A stretch of 64,000 bases of DNA from Ephydatia muelleri. Taxonomy: Eukaryota; Porifera; Demospongiae; Spongillida; Spongillidae. The notes beneath the pieces are model-generated. The model was not told where the DNA came from. It saw only the letters and a program-made list of their open reading frames with translations, and did no database searches. The number at the start of each line of letters is the position of its first letter. Position 1 is the stretch's first letter. The position numbers and the translations under genes are program-made. The stretch spans positions 247,169 to 311,168 of the forward strand of contig JABACO010000022.1 of NCBI GenBank assembly GCA_013339895.1, in the 5' to 3' direction. This document shows positions 41,201-55,107 of the stretch, piece by piece.

Positions 41201-44200
41201 ACATAAGCGCGAGAAGGAAATCATTATGATTCGACAACAGCTCATAAATTGTACACGAGTAAAAGAAGCCAGCAAGGTATTACAGATATTGTATTTTGCT
41301 TGACTTTTTGGTGCTTTCTTTAAATAAGCTATAAGTTTGTACACGTAAGTATATACCGGTATGACAAAGCAACTGTTTTTAGGCCACAGAGGGGAATGAA
41401 CATGCATTGGAAGGTAATTCATTTCATTAACTCTCTCGCGGGCAACAGCGCAATATTGCTCCACTAAAGAAGCTATTTTTTATCTAACCGCTATTAATGT
41501 TTTTGGAGTCAACAACACATTGTTCAGAGGAAAATTTACTGCAATAATTGCCTCGAAATGATGCTAATTTAAAGTTCTTCATGATCACGGCCTTCAGTTA
41601 ACTGAAGCCGTGATCTTGAAGTCTAAATTAGTATAAATTAAATTAGTGCGTTGAGGAATAAGCGTTTCAGGAAAACTTTCTTTGTAAACAACTTCTGCGA
41701 ATCTGACGAGCAAATAATATTTCCTCTGGACATGTGTTTATTGACTCCAGAAATGTTAATGGTTAGATAAAAAGTGGTTTCATTATAGCAGCTGCGGCGC
41801 AATATTGCACTGTTGCTCGCGAAAGAGTTAACCTATAGTTCTGTAAATCACGAGAAACATTTCTGTCTGATCCACTACAGTTGAGCCGCAATGTGACAGT
41901 GCTACTCCTACACTTGAACCAACTACTGGCGATTTGCAAGACTTAGTTGCATCTTCTCCTGACAGCTGGAGAGAATTCGGCCTCCAATTAAACATGGACC
42001 CCGAGTTGCTGGATGACATTTGGAAGGAGAGCAACTACAACGAAGAAGATTCCTTCAAACAGGTGTTAAAAATTTGGAAGACCAGGAAGACAGTACCATA
42101 CACCTGGATGACCATGTGTGATATCCTAGAGACCCCCCAAGTCAACTGCCATTCCTTATCACGTAATATTAAGTCCAGAATGTGTTCATTCAACCAAAGA
42201 GGTAAGGTGCATATCACCGGCTAGAAGTGTCACTGCATTAAATTATTTGTTAGCAGTATCATGTAATTAAGGCCACATTCACCCCTATAGCAGTTCAGCC
42301 TACTGAATGACTAAAACGTGCAGTGGGAAAAAAAAATCACACTTTAAATTATATTGTGGCCTTTTTTATCCGTAAGGAACATACGTCATAAAGCACAATG
42401 TTTATTAAATAGTTTTGTGTTCCCTATACTTGTACCATGTGTTTCACTATGCTTGCATGCATACTACATGCTTCACTGTGCCTGTATACTACATGCTTCA
42501 CTATGCCTGTATACTACATGCTTCAGTGTGCCTGTATACTACATGCTTCACTATGCCTGTATACTACATGCTTCACTATGCCTGTATACTACATGCTTCA
42601 CTATGCCTGTATACTACATGCTTCACTGTGCCTGTATACTACATGCTTCACTGTGCCTGTATACTACATGCTTCACTATGCCTGTATACTACATGCTTCA
42701 CTGTGCCTGTATACTACATGCTTCACTATGCCTGTATACTACATGCTTCACTATGCCTGTATACTACATGCTTCACTATGCCTGTATACTACATGCTTCA
42801 CTGTGCCTGTATACTACATGCTTCACTGTGCCTGTATACTACATGCTTCACTATGCCTGTATACTACATGCTTCACTGTGCCTGTATACTACATGCTTCA
42901 CTGTGCCTGTATACTACATGCTTCACTGTGCCTGTATACTACATGCTTCACTATGCCTGTATACTACATGCTTCAGTGTGCCTGTATACTACATGCTTCA
43001 CTATGCCTGTATACTACATGCTTCACTATGCCTGTATACTACATGCTTCACTATGCCTGTATACTACATGCTTCACTGTGCCTGTATACTACATGCTTCA
43101 CTGTGCCTGTATACTACATGCTTCACTATGCCTGTATACTACATGCTTCACTGTGCCTGTATACTACATGCTTCACTATGCCTGTATACTACATGCTTCA
43201 CTATGCCTGTATACTACATGCTTCACTATGCCTGTATACTACATGCTTCACTGTGCCTGTATACTACATGCTTCACTGTGCCTGTATACTACATGCTTCA
43301 CTATGCCTGTATACTACATGCTTCACTGTGCCTGTATACTACATGCTTCACTGTGCCTGTATACTACATGCTTCACTGTGCCTGTATACTACATGCTTCA
43401 CTATGCCTGTATACTACATGCTTCACTATGCCTGTATACTACATGCTTCACTATGCCTGTATACTACATGCTTCACTGTGCCTGTATACTACATGCTTCA
43501 CTGTGCCTGTATACTACATGCTTCACTATGCCTGTATACTACATGCTTCACTGTGCCTGTATACTACATGCTTCACTGTGCCTGTATACTACATGCTTCA
43601 CTGTGCCTGTATACTACATGCTTCACTATGCCTGTATACTACATGCTTCAGTGTGCCTGTATACTACATGCTTCACTATGCCTGTATACTACATGCTTCA
43701 CTATGCCTGTATACTACATGCTTCACTATGCCTGTATACTACATGCTTCACTGTGCCTGTATACTACATGCTTCACTGTGCCTGTATACTACATGCTTCA
43801 CTATGCCTGTATACTACATGCTTCACTGTGCCTGTATACTACATGCTTCACTATGCCTGTATACTACATGCTTCACTATGCCTGTATACTACATGCTTCA
43901 CTATGCCTGTATACTACATGCTTCACTGTGCCTGTATACTACATGCTTCACTGTGCCTGTATACTACATGCTTCACTATGCCTGTATACTACATGCTTCA
44001 CTGTGCCTGTATACTACATGCTTCACTGTGCCTGTATACTACATGCTTCACTATGCCTGTATACTACATGCTTCAGTGTGCCTGTATACTACATGCTTCA
44101 CTATGCCTGTATACTACATGCTTCACTATGCCTGTATACTACGTGCTTCACTATGCCTGTATACTACATGCTTCACTATGCCTGTATACTACATGCTTCA

Positions 44201-47200
44201 CTGTGCCTGTATACTACATGCTTCACTATGCCTGTATACTACATGCTTCACTGTGCCTGTATACTACATGCTTCACTGTGCCTGTATACTACATGCTTCA
44301 CTGTGCCTGTATACTACATGCTTCACTATGCCTGTATACTACATGCTTCACTGTGCCTGTATACTACATGCTTCACTGTGCCTGTATACTACATGCTTCA
44401 CTATGCCTGTATACTACATGCATCACTGTGCCTGTATACTACATGCGTCACTTGCCTGTATACTACATGCTTCACTGTGCCTGTATACTACATGCTTCAC
44501 TTGCCTGTATACTACATGCTTCACTGTGCCTGTATACTGTGTTTCCTGATGCTTTGTACAATAAATTATTACAGCTATCAAACTACATGAGCTGTATGAC
44601 ATGCAAGGCATCAGAGTGCTGGATGAGGTGGCCCCATCATGGGAAGCTGTTGCTCCTTTCCTCGGCTTTGATGAAAACATGATAAAGACAATACAAAGAG
44701 ACATGCATGGTGATACAAGTCGTGGCTGCAGATTGATGTTCGAGAAGTGGCTCAAAGGGGCAAGCCACCAACCACCTACTTGGGAGACACTGGCTGGAGC
44801 ACTGAACCAGGCTGAGTTGAATGCTCTTGCCAACAAGATTGAAACTGAGGTGGTTAGAAGCACATCAGGAGCAACTTCCAGTGGTTCTAACACCCCAATC
44901 CCAGCAATGAGCCAAGCAAGCACAGCACAACTGCCCCATGCAAACGGCAAGGTAAAGTATATGTACTGCTTGTTAAATTTTACTCTGCTCAGGGGCATGT
45001 TTAGTCATGTCATTGGGAATTACAGCAGGACTGAGATATCATACCAGACCAACATAGGAGACAAGGAGTGGGGGGGGGGGGGGGGGGGGGTATTACACAA
45101 ACGAATATGATACACAAGAACATACACAATGAAAGGTGCGACTAACATCAGACAATGAATTCAATTAAATGAAAGCAGTATAATTATATAGTAAAATAAA
45201 ATATAGGAGTTGTGTACAAAACAAAACACTGCAAAAGCTGTTGGTATGGATGTTGTACTGAGTGGGAATAACCAATATATAACTACCTACCTATATATGC
45301 AGACTGCACTTTTTTTGTTCATCTCATAATGACATGTGCACTAGTAACTCCACCCCCTTGATCTAATAAAATCACACAGGGTGACACCTGTTTGGAACTC
45401 TCTCCCAAACCTCACTATACTGTCACTGGTCCTAATGTTCATGTGCATAAATGTTGTCTATTGTCTCTCAATTTCTCTCAGTGTAGCATAGATGGTAGCA
45501 GTAACTAACCTGCTATGCAAAATGAAATTTATTATTGTTATTTTATTGCAGGGTAACACACAAACCAGTCACAATTATCAAAGTGAGTTAGAAATAATAA
45601 AAATCTCTTACAGTCCATTTATTAAATAATGAATATATTTTACAACACAGTCATTATAAATATCAGTATTCATAATCATCAGAATATAAATTACGATTAA
45701 AAAGATTTATGCAGCATTGGATGCATCGAAGGTATTTTACAGTGTTGCAAATCTCTGTGTAAAAATGCAACTAAAGTTTCATTTGTAATGGAGGTTACCC
45801 TCCTGCATTTTTGACATGCTCAGGATATTTTAGTGATTCTTTTTTACTAATATTGGCACCACTTACTTGTGATATTCCGTGACTTTAGTAGCTTTAAAAA
45901 GAAAATCAATTTTGCAGTTACATTTAAGAATTTCTGTGCTATAATTGAATGCAGAGAACAGCTTTGAATTCCAATTGTACATGGTCCAATAGGTCCCGCA
46001 TACAGTACCTTCTACAATGATTATTGTATTGTCATTTTTTAAAAGCATTTCAATGAAATAACATGGTGCTGATTTTTGTTGCCTTTTGATAGTTTCATCA
46101 GTCCAAATCACATTTATTGGTACAGGTGACAGTCTCAATGCTCCAGTGTAGCTGCTTGTCATAACTATTACAACTTGTTAGCTTGTGTCCTCTAATCGGT
46201 TGTGAAGGTTTGATTTTTGTTTCTCACTAATAGGTGACACAGCTATTGATGAACAACTTTTGAAAAATGTAAGCACAAATTAAAACACCACCATACGCCA
46301 CAAATATTATACTGCAATGTAAATCAGCCTCCAGCAAAACAATACTGAGAATGCCACATTAGAGATGTATGTATGATTGGGATGTCTTGCGAAGCAATTT
46401 GTATGCCGCTATTAACGATACTGGACATTCTTTGTGCATATTACAGGTAGATGTGTTGGAAAATACAGTGAAACAGCTGGGAACATCATTGAAACAGATG
46501 CGCTGTCAACTAAACAAAAGAAGTGGAGGTATATCTATGAATAATGTTGTGGAGTGTTACTATGTTGGCTCACAGTTTTGAAGCGGTGTCAAAACCATTA
46601 ATTTGCTTGCATACTAAAACAAAAAATGTCATGCCTTGACACTTGTACATGTATAGAGTGAGTATGTAGAAGATCATGGATAAAACGCAAAACGCATGCA
46701 AAGAACTAAGACATGCAACACAATGCATGATCAGCACCGCTGGAGATATGACAGGATGATTGTATTACCAAATAACCTCCTAGCCACATCGTATTGTAAT
46801 GCTAACTTATAAAGAACGACATCAGTGTATCAAAATTCTCCTTGTTTTTAATTCATTACCACTAACAAAAACAATAATAGAAATCATAGCTTAGTGAATG
46901 TATGGATGCATATGAGAATATTTTGATCTGTGTGATGCCATCCTCACCAGGTGCCGACTCTTCCAGGTTACATGTACCTAACTGCCTTATTCATTTTTGT
47001 ATGCATGGCCATATGTAGGCTGTTGAACCTATCTATAAAGAAGTGTACCTTACCCAAATCCACCCTTCCTCTCTTGAAAATTGTGCACATAGAAGACCAT
47101 GCCATCACATCACACATTGATATTCATTCTTCCATAAGGTCAACAAAGCAGTGATGATGCTGAGGTACCAGACAGGTCATGGATGGATGAAGTAACCGTG

Positions 47201-47899
47201 CCTCAAGGCACTGGAGTTGAGGAACTTATTTCAAAGTACAAAATACTGCAGACCCAGCGTCAAAGGCTTCAACCTTTATGTGAGGACACTTTATGTGAAA
47301 TTGTCACATCCAACAGTGACATGGAAGTAGTGCAAAATAACAGTGAAAAAATTCAGCAAGGAGAGAGATTTGAAGTGAAGACGAAGGAAGTAAAACTCCA
47401 GAAAACACCACTACATGCTGGCAAATACGTGACTAACTGTCACGAGTGTCAATTTACATGTCACTATCCATGTAGCATTGCAAATGATGACGAGAAAATA
47501 AATTGTGCAGCAATGTCCGATGGAAAATGTAGTAAGTGTCCTAAAAATTGTCTATGGACCAAACATACCAACGACAATTATCGATATGAGCACGAAGAAT
47601 GTGAAGTGACAAAAACAATGGATCATTTGTCTACAAAATACAAACTAGCAAGCACTTGTAGCCCTCCTAAAACAGTCATACAACATCATGTACAGAAACT
47701 GAAACAGAAATTTTCTGGACTTAAGGGCCAGCTGGATTTTATTCAAACAGCTGAACAAAGCATTTCAGAGCAGCTTCAAAGTGCAATTCAATCTTACAAT
47801 ACACAAATTGACAGTGTAAGGAGGCAAATGAAACCAGGTTACCAGGAGCGCATTAAAGTTCTTGAACAGGAAAGAGATCGTGCCATGCAATATTTTTAA
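38285..47899 (+). CDS. Membrane-anchored triple-death-domain protein with Cys/His-rich tail, 890 residues
   Basis: Sixteen exons with consistent phases: 38285-38440, 38515-38573, 39155-39338, 39641-39683, 39738-39773, 40130-40458, 40514-40585, 41072-41136, 41186-41276, 41383-41413, 41881-42201, 44575-44951, 45552-45582, 46234-46268, 46447-46528, 47139-47899. Residues 18-52 are hydrophobic (one or two membrane passes). Three death domains follow, each with the W-L...I...C/F...W...P.TW..L pattern: about 165-258 (WHDLALALKF, WINGAGTQPHTW), 370-450 (WREFGLQLNM, KTVPYTWMTM) and 470-555 (WEAVAPFLGF, WLKGASHQPPTW). Short exons between them encode Lys/Glu/Gln-rich likely coiled coil. The last exon has CHECQFTCHYPC, CAAMSDGKCSKCPKNC and W.KH, a Cys/His module that I recall downstream of immune-type GTPase domains in animals, then coiled coil. 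No G domain is visible. Death domains assemble signalling complexes, so an innate-immune or cell-death role is inferred. Confidence 0.82.
41427..41831. mobile_element. 405-bp MITE flanked by TTAA
   Basis: Left end ttaactctctcgcgggcaac and right end gttgctcgcgaaagagttaa are near-exact inverted copies, and both continue into cgcaatattgc. TTAA at each end fits a piggyBac-type target duplication. At the centre is a short palindrome around cttcagttaactgaag. It lies in the intron before the second death-domain exon. Confidence 0.75.
42461..44540. repeat. 25-bp satellite with higher-order structure, ~82 copies, in an intron
   Basis: Unit acatgcttcactgtgcctgt plus atact, almost invariant except for one variable site (ctgtg or ctatg) and a rare form (cagtgtg). 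The rare form occurs at 42521, 42971, 43646 and 44071, i.e. 450, 675 and 425 bp apart, all multiples of 25. The order of variants repeats as an 18-unit (450-bp) block. It fills the intron between the second and third death-domain exons. All three plus-strand frames stay open for about 2 kb because the unit has no stop; these frames are not genes. Confidence 0.97.
45067..45090. repeat. G homopolymer in intron
   Basis: About 22 consecutive G after gacaaggagt in the intron following the third death-domain exon. Length is unreliable in most sequencing methods. Confidence 0.8.
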
Positions 47900-48135
47900 T
47901 CAATCAGACATTTAATTCCTGTATCATATTTACCGGTACATACACTTAGACTAAAATACGTGTCTACATTACATCATGTTGTAATAGCAGTTTACAACCA
48001 TATAATGCTTAGCACTTGTACATCACATTGCAATCAAATTTAAATAAGGCCTATCCCATGCACTTGTGTATTAGTAGTGGAAATGTGTTGTAATTTTATG
48101 ATCCTTATGCGCACCAAATCGCTATGAAGTCAAAC

Positions 48136-48300
48136 CTACTGCTGGGTGGTGTGGAAGCTGGCGGCCATGGAGGTCAGCTTCCCCCACCGATTGGGCGGTC
48201 ATTGCCTCACCCCTGACTGGCTCATGCTACAGATGAAGTACAGGTACGACAGGGAGATAGACCTCGCCCAGAGTCCTGTCCTCAGGAAGATATGTGAAGG
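48136..48300 (+). pseudogene. 165-bp stray copy of BRCA2 helical-domain coding sequence
   Basis: Matches 32855-33019 of the BRCA2 gene over 165 bp with four substitutions and no gaps, two of which look like CpG decay. Both ends of the match lie inside one BRCA2 exon, not at splice sites. It is followed at once by a T run and then an AT-rich (aaat)n tract. It sits between the 3' ends of the death-domain gene and KRR1. The frame WKLAAMEVSFPHRLGG stays open but has no start or domain context, so it is a non-functional fragment. Confidence 0.9.
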
Positions 48301-48339
48301 TGGCTTTTTTTTTTTAATAAATGAAAACAAAAAATATAA

Positions 48340-48360
48340 ATAAATAAATAAATAAATAAA
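48340..48360. repeat. (AAAT)n microsatellite
   Basis: aaataaataaataaataaa just behind the BRCA2 fragment; it belongs to the AT-rich tract that begins with the T run at 48305. Confidence 0.85.
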
Positions 48361-48664
48361 TAAAAATCTCCTGACCAGGCAATGGAATGCAAAACACTGG
48401 TTGTAATCGTTTTTGTATCGATTGGTTAATAAACTTGAATCACTGATCTAGACTCCTCAGTTTTATATTCACAATTATTTATGTCAAATTATTAACATCA
48501 ACCAACAAAAACAGTTGACTCCATAACTGAAAACAGTAGATCTTGTCTAAACACTAGTCTCAACCCCTGAGACAATACGCAAGTCAAACCACACGCTTAA
48601 TTAATACAGCCAATGAAATTATGATTTAAACACAAGCAAAAACACAGATGAGACACCATTTCTA

Positions 48665-51235
<2,571 letters not shown>

Positions 51236-51444
51236 AGTTTCCAATTAATGCGCTATATTACTGGTCATACATAAATGTGCATTATTATAACTATTATTTT
51301 GTTTGTCAACGCCCTAGGCAACTGCAAGTACACAACTCCAATATCAACGTGTACTGTGCTTGCGGTTTCCTATCGTCATGAAAGTAAATAAGTTCATGGC
51401 CGTGGCCAGCGAGTCGACAGAAGGCTATCTGTACTGTGTACCGG

Positions 51445-51496
51445 CAGTGGCGTAGTGTGATTGTTGAGCGCCCGGGGACATAATGCACTAATGGCG

Positions 51497-51530
<34 letters not shown>

Positions 51531-51567
51531 GGGGTGCTGTCGGCTTCTGGCCCGATACGAAAAGTAT

Positions 51568-51598
<31 letters not shown>

Positions 51599-52377
51599 GG
51601 GGGGGGGAACCTAGTCTCGTACCCAGACCCAAACGTACGTAAGCATTATCGCTTACGTATAATACAGTACATAGGGTCTGGCCAACAAGTTGTTCTTGGA
51701 ATGTAATTGGAATGTTCGATAATTTGGGTTGTCATAGCAACGGCTACGTCATCACGATAAAACGTGAGGTTTGTTTTAGTGTGTCTGTCTTTGCTTAAGC
51801 TACGGAGAGAAAAGGCTACCACCGCAATGATAGTCTCAGAGTGGTGAACGCGATGGGCTGGAAAGCGATTCACGACAGATTTTAGACGTACTTCGTAATG
51901 AGTCCTTCCATATTGAAATGGCTTTACCTTCGTTTTAGACACGTGTCCATATATCACAACCTTAGCCGCGCACGCACGATCAAGCACCAGGCTCCTCTCT
52001 GTAGTGTGGAATGCTATTGGAATCTAATTACCGTGACGTCACGCAAACTCTCGATTCTGATTGGAGCGCCAACATTCCGGCGCACCACTACCCTCTGTAC
52101 GTGATGTTATACTGTAAGCGATAATCATCGTTACGTACATTTGGGTCTGGGTACGAGACTAGGGGGACCACGGTACCTAGCGGAAAAGAGAGAAGGGGAG
52201 GAGCCTTATACGAACGGGTGTACAACCTCCCCCCTCTGTATCTGCCCATGCGTTATTCGTGAGTCTGCCCATGCGTTCGTGAGTTGTCGTTGACGCGATA
52301 ATTAATTATCTCTCGTCTATTTCGGCGCCCACTCAACCTTGCGCCCAGGGACTCGTCCCCCCCTCGCTACGCCACTG
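51445..52377. mobile_element. hAT-like non-autonomous element, 933 bp
   Basis: Ends are cagtggcgtag and ctacgccactg, and the flanks repeat tgtaccgg exactly (51437-51444 and 52378-52385). An 8-bp target duplication with CAGxGGCG-type ends is the hAT signature. Inside each end is ggcgcc sequence and a G or C run. The interior has no transposase; most of it is a second element at 51611-52162. It lies about 200 bp upstream of the KRR1 start codon. Confidence 0.85.
51611..52162. mobile_element. Nested 552-bp inverted-repeat element
   Basis: Left end ctagtctcgtacccagaccc, right end gggtctgggtacgagactag, exact inverted copies; beyond them the arms continue less exactly (acgtacgtaagca, taagcgat). 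It is inserted in the hAT-like element. A piece of related sequence (attctgattgg and gccaacattccggc) recurs at about 59930-59960. Confidence 0.8.
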
Positions 52378-52534
52378 TGTACCGGCATTGAAAATTGGAA
52401 GCTGCACTTATGTTTCTGTAGAAAACAAAATTCTGCAACTTTAAGACTGCCTTTGCTAAGAAACATAACTTATAACTTTTAATTTTATTGGCCTTGGGTA
52501 ATTAGTACTTCTGTCAATTGGAACAACCTTTATT

Positions 52535-52690
52535 CAAAGTGCTAACATATCAATGATTACAAACAAGAAATCATGTTCAAAGCGCTAACATATCAACGAT
52601 TACAAACAAGAAATCATGTTCAAAGTGATAACATATCAATGGTTACAATTGAAAGTGCATGATTACAAACAAGAAATCATGTTCATTTGC
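52535..52690. repeat. ~43-bp tandem repeat, 3-4 copies
   Basis: Units built on gctaacatatcaatgattac and aaacaagaaatcatgttcaa, just downstream of the stop codon of the minus-strand BTB gene, probably in or near its 3' UTR. Confidence 0.85.
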
Positions 52691-52700
52691 AAATGATGTG

Positions 52701-53822
52701 CTAAAATGTATGTAGCACCATTATCGTTAAAGTGGTGCCCAAAGCATCATTCACAGTAGGTTGATTAGAATAATATTGAAACTGAATCTTGTCATTGACA
52801 TTATACTCTCTTATGTCATGCATTTCCCTGCTTTCCTGGTAACCACCACTTTGGCCATGATAACAACGAGCAACTGCTGTTCCATTAACCAGAAGATTGA
52901 CATTTGCCGAACCATTTCCATTGGTTGAGCATGTTGCTATGTATCGCACTGTCAACTGGAGCAGACACTTCTTCCGAATGGTGTACGCTGAAGAGCCGTC
53001 ATACTGCAGATGAGATGTTAAGTCAAGAAGTGGTGAGTTCCAGTTGATGTATTGCCCATTTGAGAATTGGCTTACAGCTGCAACCTTATGATATAGTGGT
53101 GGGTGTTGGGCTAAAATCTTGTCACAATTGGAACTCAGGGTAGTAACTTTGGAGTTCACACCCTTCAGAGCTTTCGTTGTTTCTTTTTCTGCATTATCAA
53201 TTTTCAGAGAGTGGTTTTCTTGAGTTTCACAGATATCATCGACTTTAGCTGAGAGCTCTTCTATCCGTTCATCGTACTTAAGACTTGCCTCTTCTAGTGC
53301 CAATAAGCGCTGCTCTGATTTTACTTCCAGTACCAACAACGAGTCCAAGCGGTCTTGCACTTTCTGAGCCAGTTTTGGCAGGCCATAAAATTTAGCATCA
53401 GCGATCATCATGTTCAGTAGACCTTTGTCAAGCAAATCAGAATACAACTCTCCATATGTCAAGTATTCAAGAACATAACCGAAGGAGGTAGGATTCCTGG
53501 CAATGAAGACCCTATCAGGAGACTTGACCAGCTCCTTTTCTGGTGTCCACTGGAATACATGAAAATAGCTATCTGGACATGACAGCAGAATATCATATGT
53601 AGTTTCAAAACTACTGTTTCCAACTTGAACAATCACACGTTGCTTTCCATTGTGATTTGTGAATATTTTGTTGAAGTAGTCCTCTCTTGCTTTGAGTTTC
53701 TCCTCCCTAGTGTTTAAACTATTTTCCCTAGCATCCAATTCTTTGCCTTTAGCATCCAAGGCTTTAGTCAACGCTTGATACACATCCTGACTAAAGCTTG
53801 CAATGATTTCGGAAGCAGACAT
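52701..53822 (-). CDS. T1/BTB (KCTD-like) protein with coiled coil and beta-rich C-terminal domain, 373 residues
   Basis: A single open frame starting MSASEIIASF. Residues 20-50 form a charged coiled coil (LDARENSLNTREEKLKARED). Residues 60-160 are a potassium-channel-type BTB domain: VIVQVGNSSFETTYDILL, FIARNPTSFGYVLEYLTYGEL and LNMMIADAKFYGLPKLA match the KCTD pattern (VGGxxFETTxxTL, DRxPxxFxxILxYLRxGxL, ADFYGL). Residues 165-235 form a second coiled coil (IEELSAKVDDICETQ). Residues 250-373 are beta-rich with alternating hydrophobics (LLQLTVRYIAT, ANVNLLVNGTAVARCY, IQFQYYSNQ, TTLTIMVLHTF), like a C1q/TNF-type jelly roll, although this is fold recognition by eye. There is no signal peptide, so it is probably cytoplasmic. 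KCTD proteins often act as Cullin-3 adaptors; the combination with this tail is not one I know. Substrate unknown. Confidence 0.8.
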   Translation of the reverse strand: MSASEIIASFSQDVYQALTKALDAKGKELDARENSLNTREEKLKAREDYFNKIFTNHNGKQRVIVQVGNSSFETTYDILLSCPDSYFHVFQWTPEKELVKSPDRVFIARNPTSFGYVLEYLTYGELYSDLLDKGLLNMMIADAKFYGLPKLAQKVQDRLDSLLVLEVKSEQRLLALEEASLKYDERIEELSAKVDDICETQENHSLKIDNAEKETTKALKGVNSKVTTLSSNCDKILAQHPPLYHKVAAVSQFSNGQYINWNSPLLDLTSHLQYDGSSAYTIRKKCLLQLTVRYIATCSTNGNGSANVNLLVNGTAVARCYHGQSGGYQESREMHDIREYNVNDKIQFQYYSNQPTVNDALGTTLTIMVLHTF

Positions 53823-55107
53823 CTTATCGTATGAAGAATGTGGTGATGGGCTTTAAAATATATCAGTGAAACAGTTGAGAACACATACAGTAAATAACCA
53901 TGCACTCATCAACAATATACACTTACAAAATGTACACAAAAAGCAAAACATCCTTTCAGTTTGCATCAATTATAATGCAACATTTTACATGCACGACGAT
54001 ATATAGAAACCATATTGATCTCTCCATTGTCTCTTCATACCATCTGAGTTATGGGTCAAACCACACCAATTCAAACAGTACTTTAAATTCTGTTTACCTT
54101 TCAGATCGCACTGTACACTTTCACTTAATTTTTATACCTCAATTTGTATCATTAAGAAAAACAGGAACTGAATGATTTAATTTCTTGGTGACCTTTCACA
54201 TGCCATAGGGCTAAGTAAATTTAAAAAAAAAATTTTTTCTTTACTACTGGTATACTAAAGCCCAATATTACTGGGTGTTACTGATTGAGCACAACGTTTT
54301 TGAATGGTTATTACTCCAATTTAACATTAAAATTATTTTAGGTATTTACTTGTCAAATAATAGTGGTGAAAAGAAATATAAAACAAACCCCAAGCAATAC
54401 AAAAGAAATGTATATAAATATTAAGTTGGGGTGTACTAGTAATATTAAAACAAAGGGTTTTATAAGTTACTACAATTATTATAACCCATATTCAAATCAT
54501 AGAGCCCAACTAATCACTAGCCAGAAATTTTGGACATCGATCCATTAATTTTTTTTAACCGTTCATTCATCTCGAATATTTGATTACATTTCAGAGGGCC
54601 TCAATGTAGTACTTAACCAATCTAAATTTTTTTTACACCACTGCTATTTGACAAGTCTGTGCATGAAATGAGTAATTAGTAAGTAGCTAATTGTAATAGT
54701 TATGTTTATTTTAAGTGTTACACTCATTCATAATAACCAGTTCATATGAGTCCATCATAATAGATTGCCTTACTTTAGTCCTAAGGAAACCGAATTAATG
54801 TCAATCATAGACTTTACTATGGGCTATGCAAATGATAGAGTACTGATGAGATTGAAAGTGACACAAAATATCACAACAAGTTGATTTCTCCAAAACTTCG
54901 TTTTTAAAAATTCCCATTATTATTTTAACAGCCATGATACTAAGCCTACCTGAGATATTTAAGTTAAAAAAAAAAAACAACAACACTGTATCAGTTCTGG
55001 AAACCTATGGATCTTAAGCAGCAATGATAATTTCCAAGTGCAATCATTTTTCTTTTGAATTTCATTGGTTTGCCCTTGCACTCACATTCCATCATAGTCA
55101 ATAGTCA
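53823..55107. other. AT-rich intergenic stretch
   Basis: Upstream of the BTB gene. No gene, RNA or clear repeat recognised; only short A and T runs and small random open frames. Confidence 0.6.

Noticed and set aside
42354-44682. Three overlapping plus-strand open frames of over 700 codons
   Set aside because: They are the 25-bp satellite read in its three frames; the flanking death-domain exons splice over it with matching phases.
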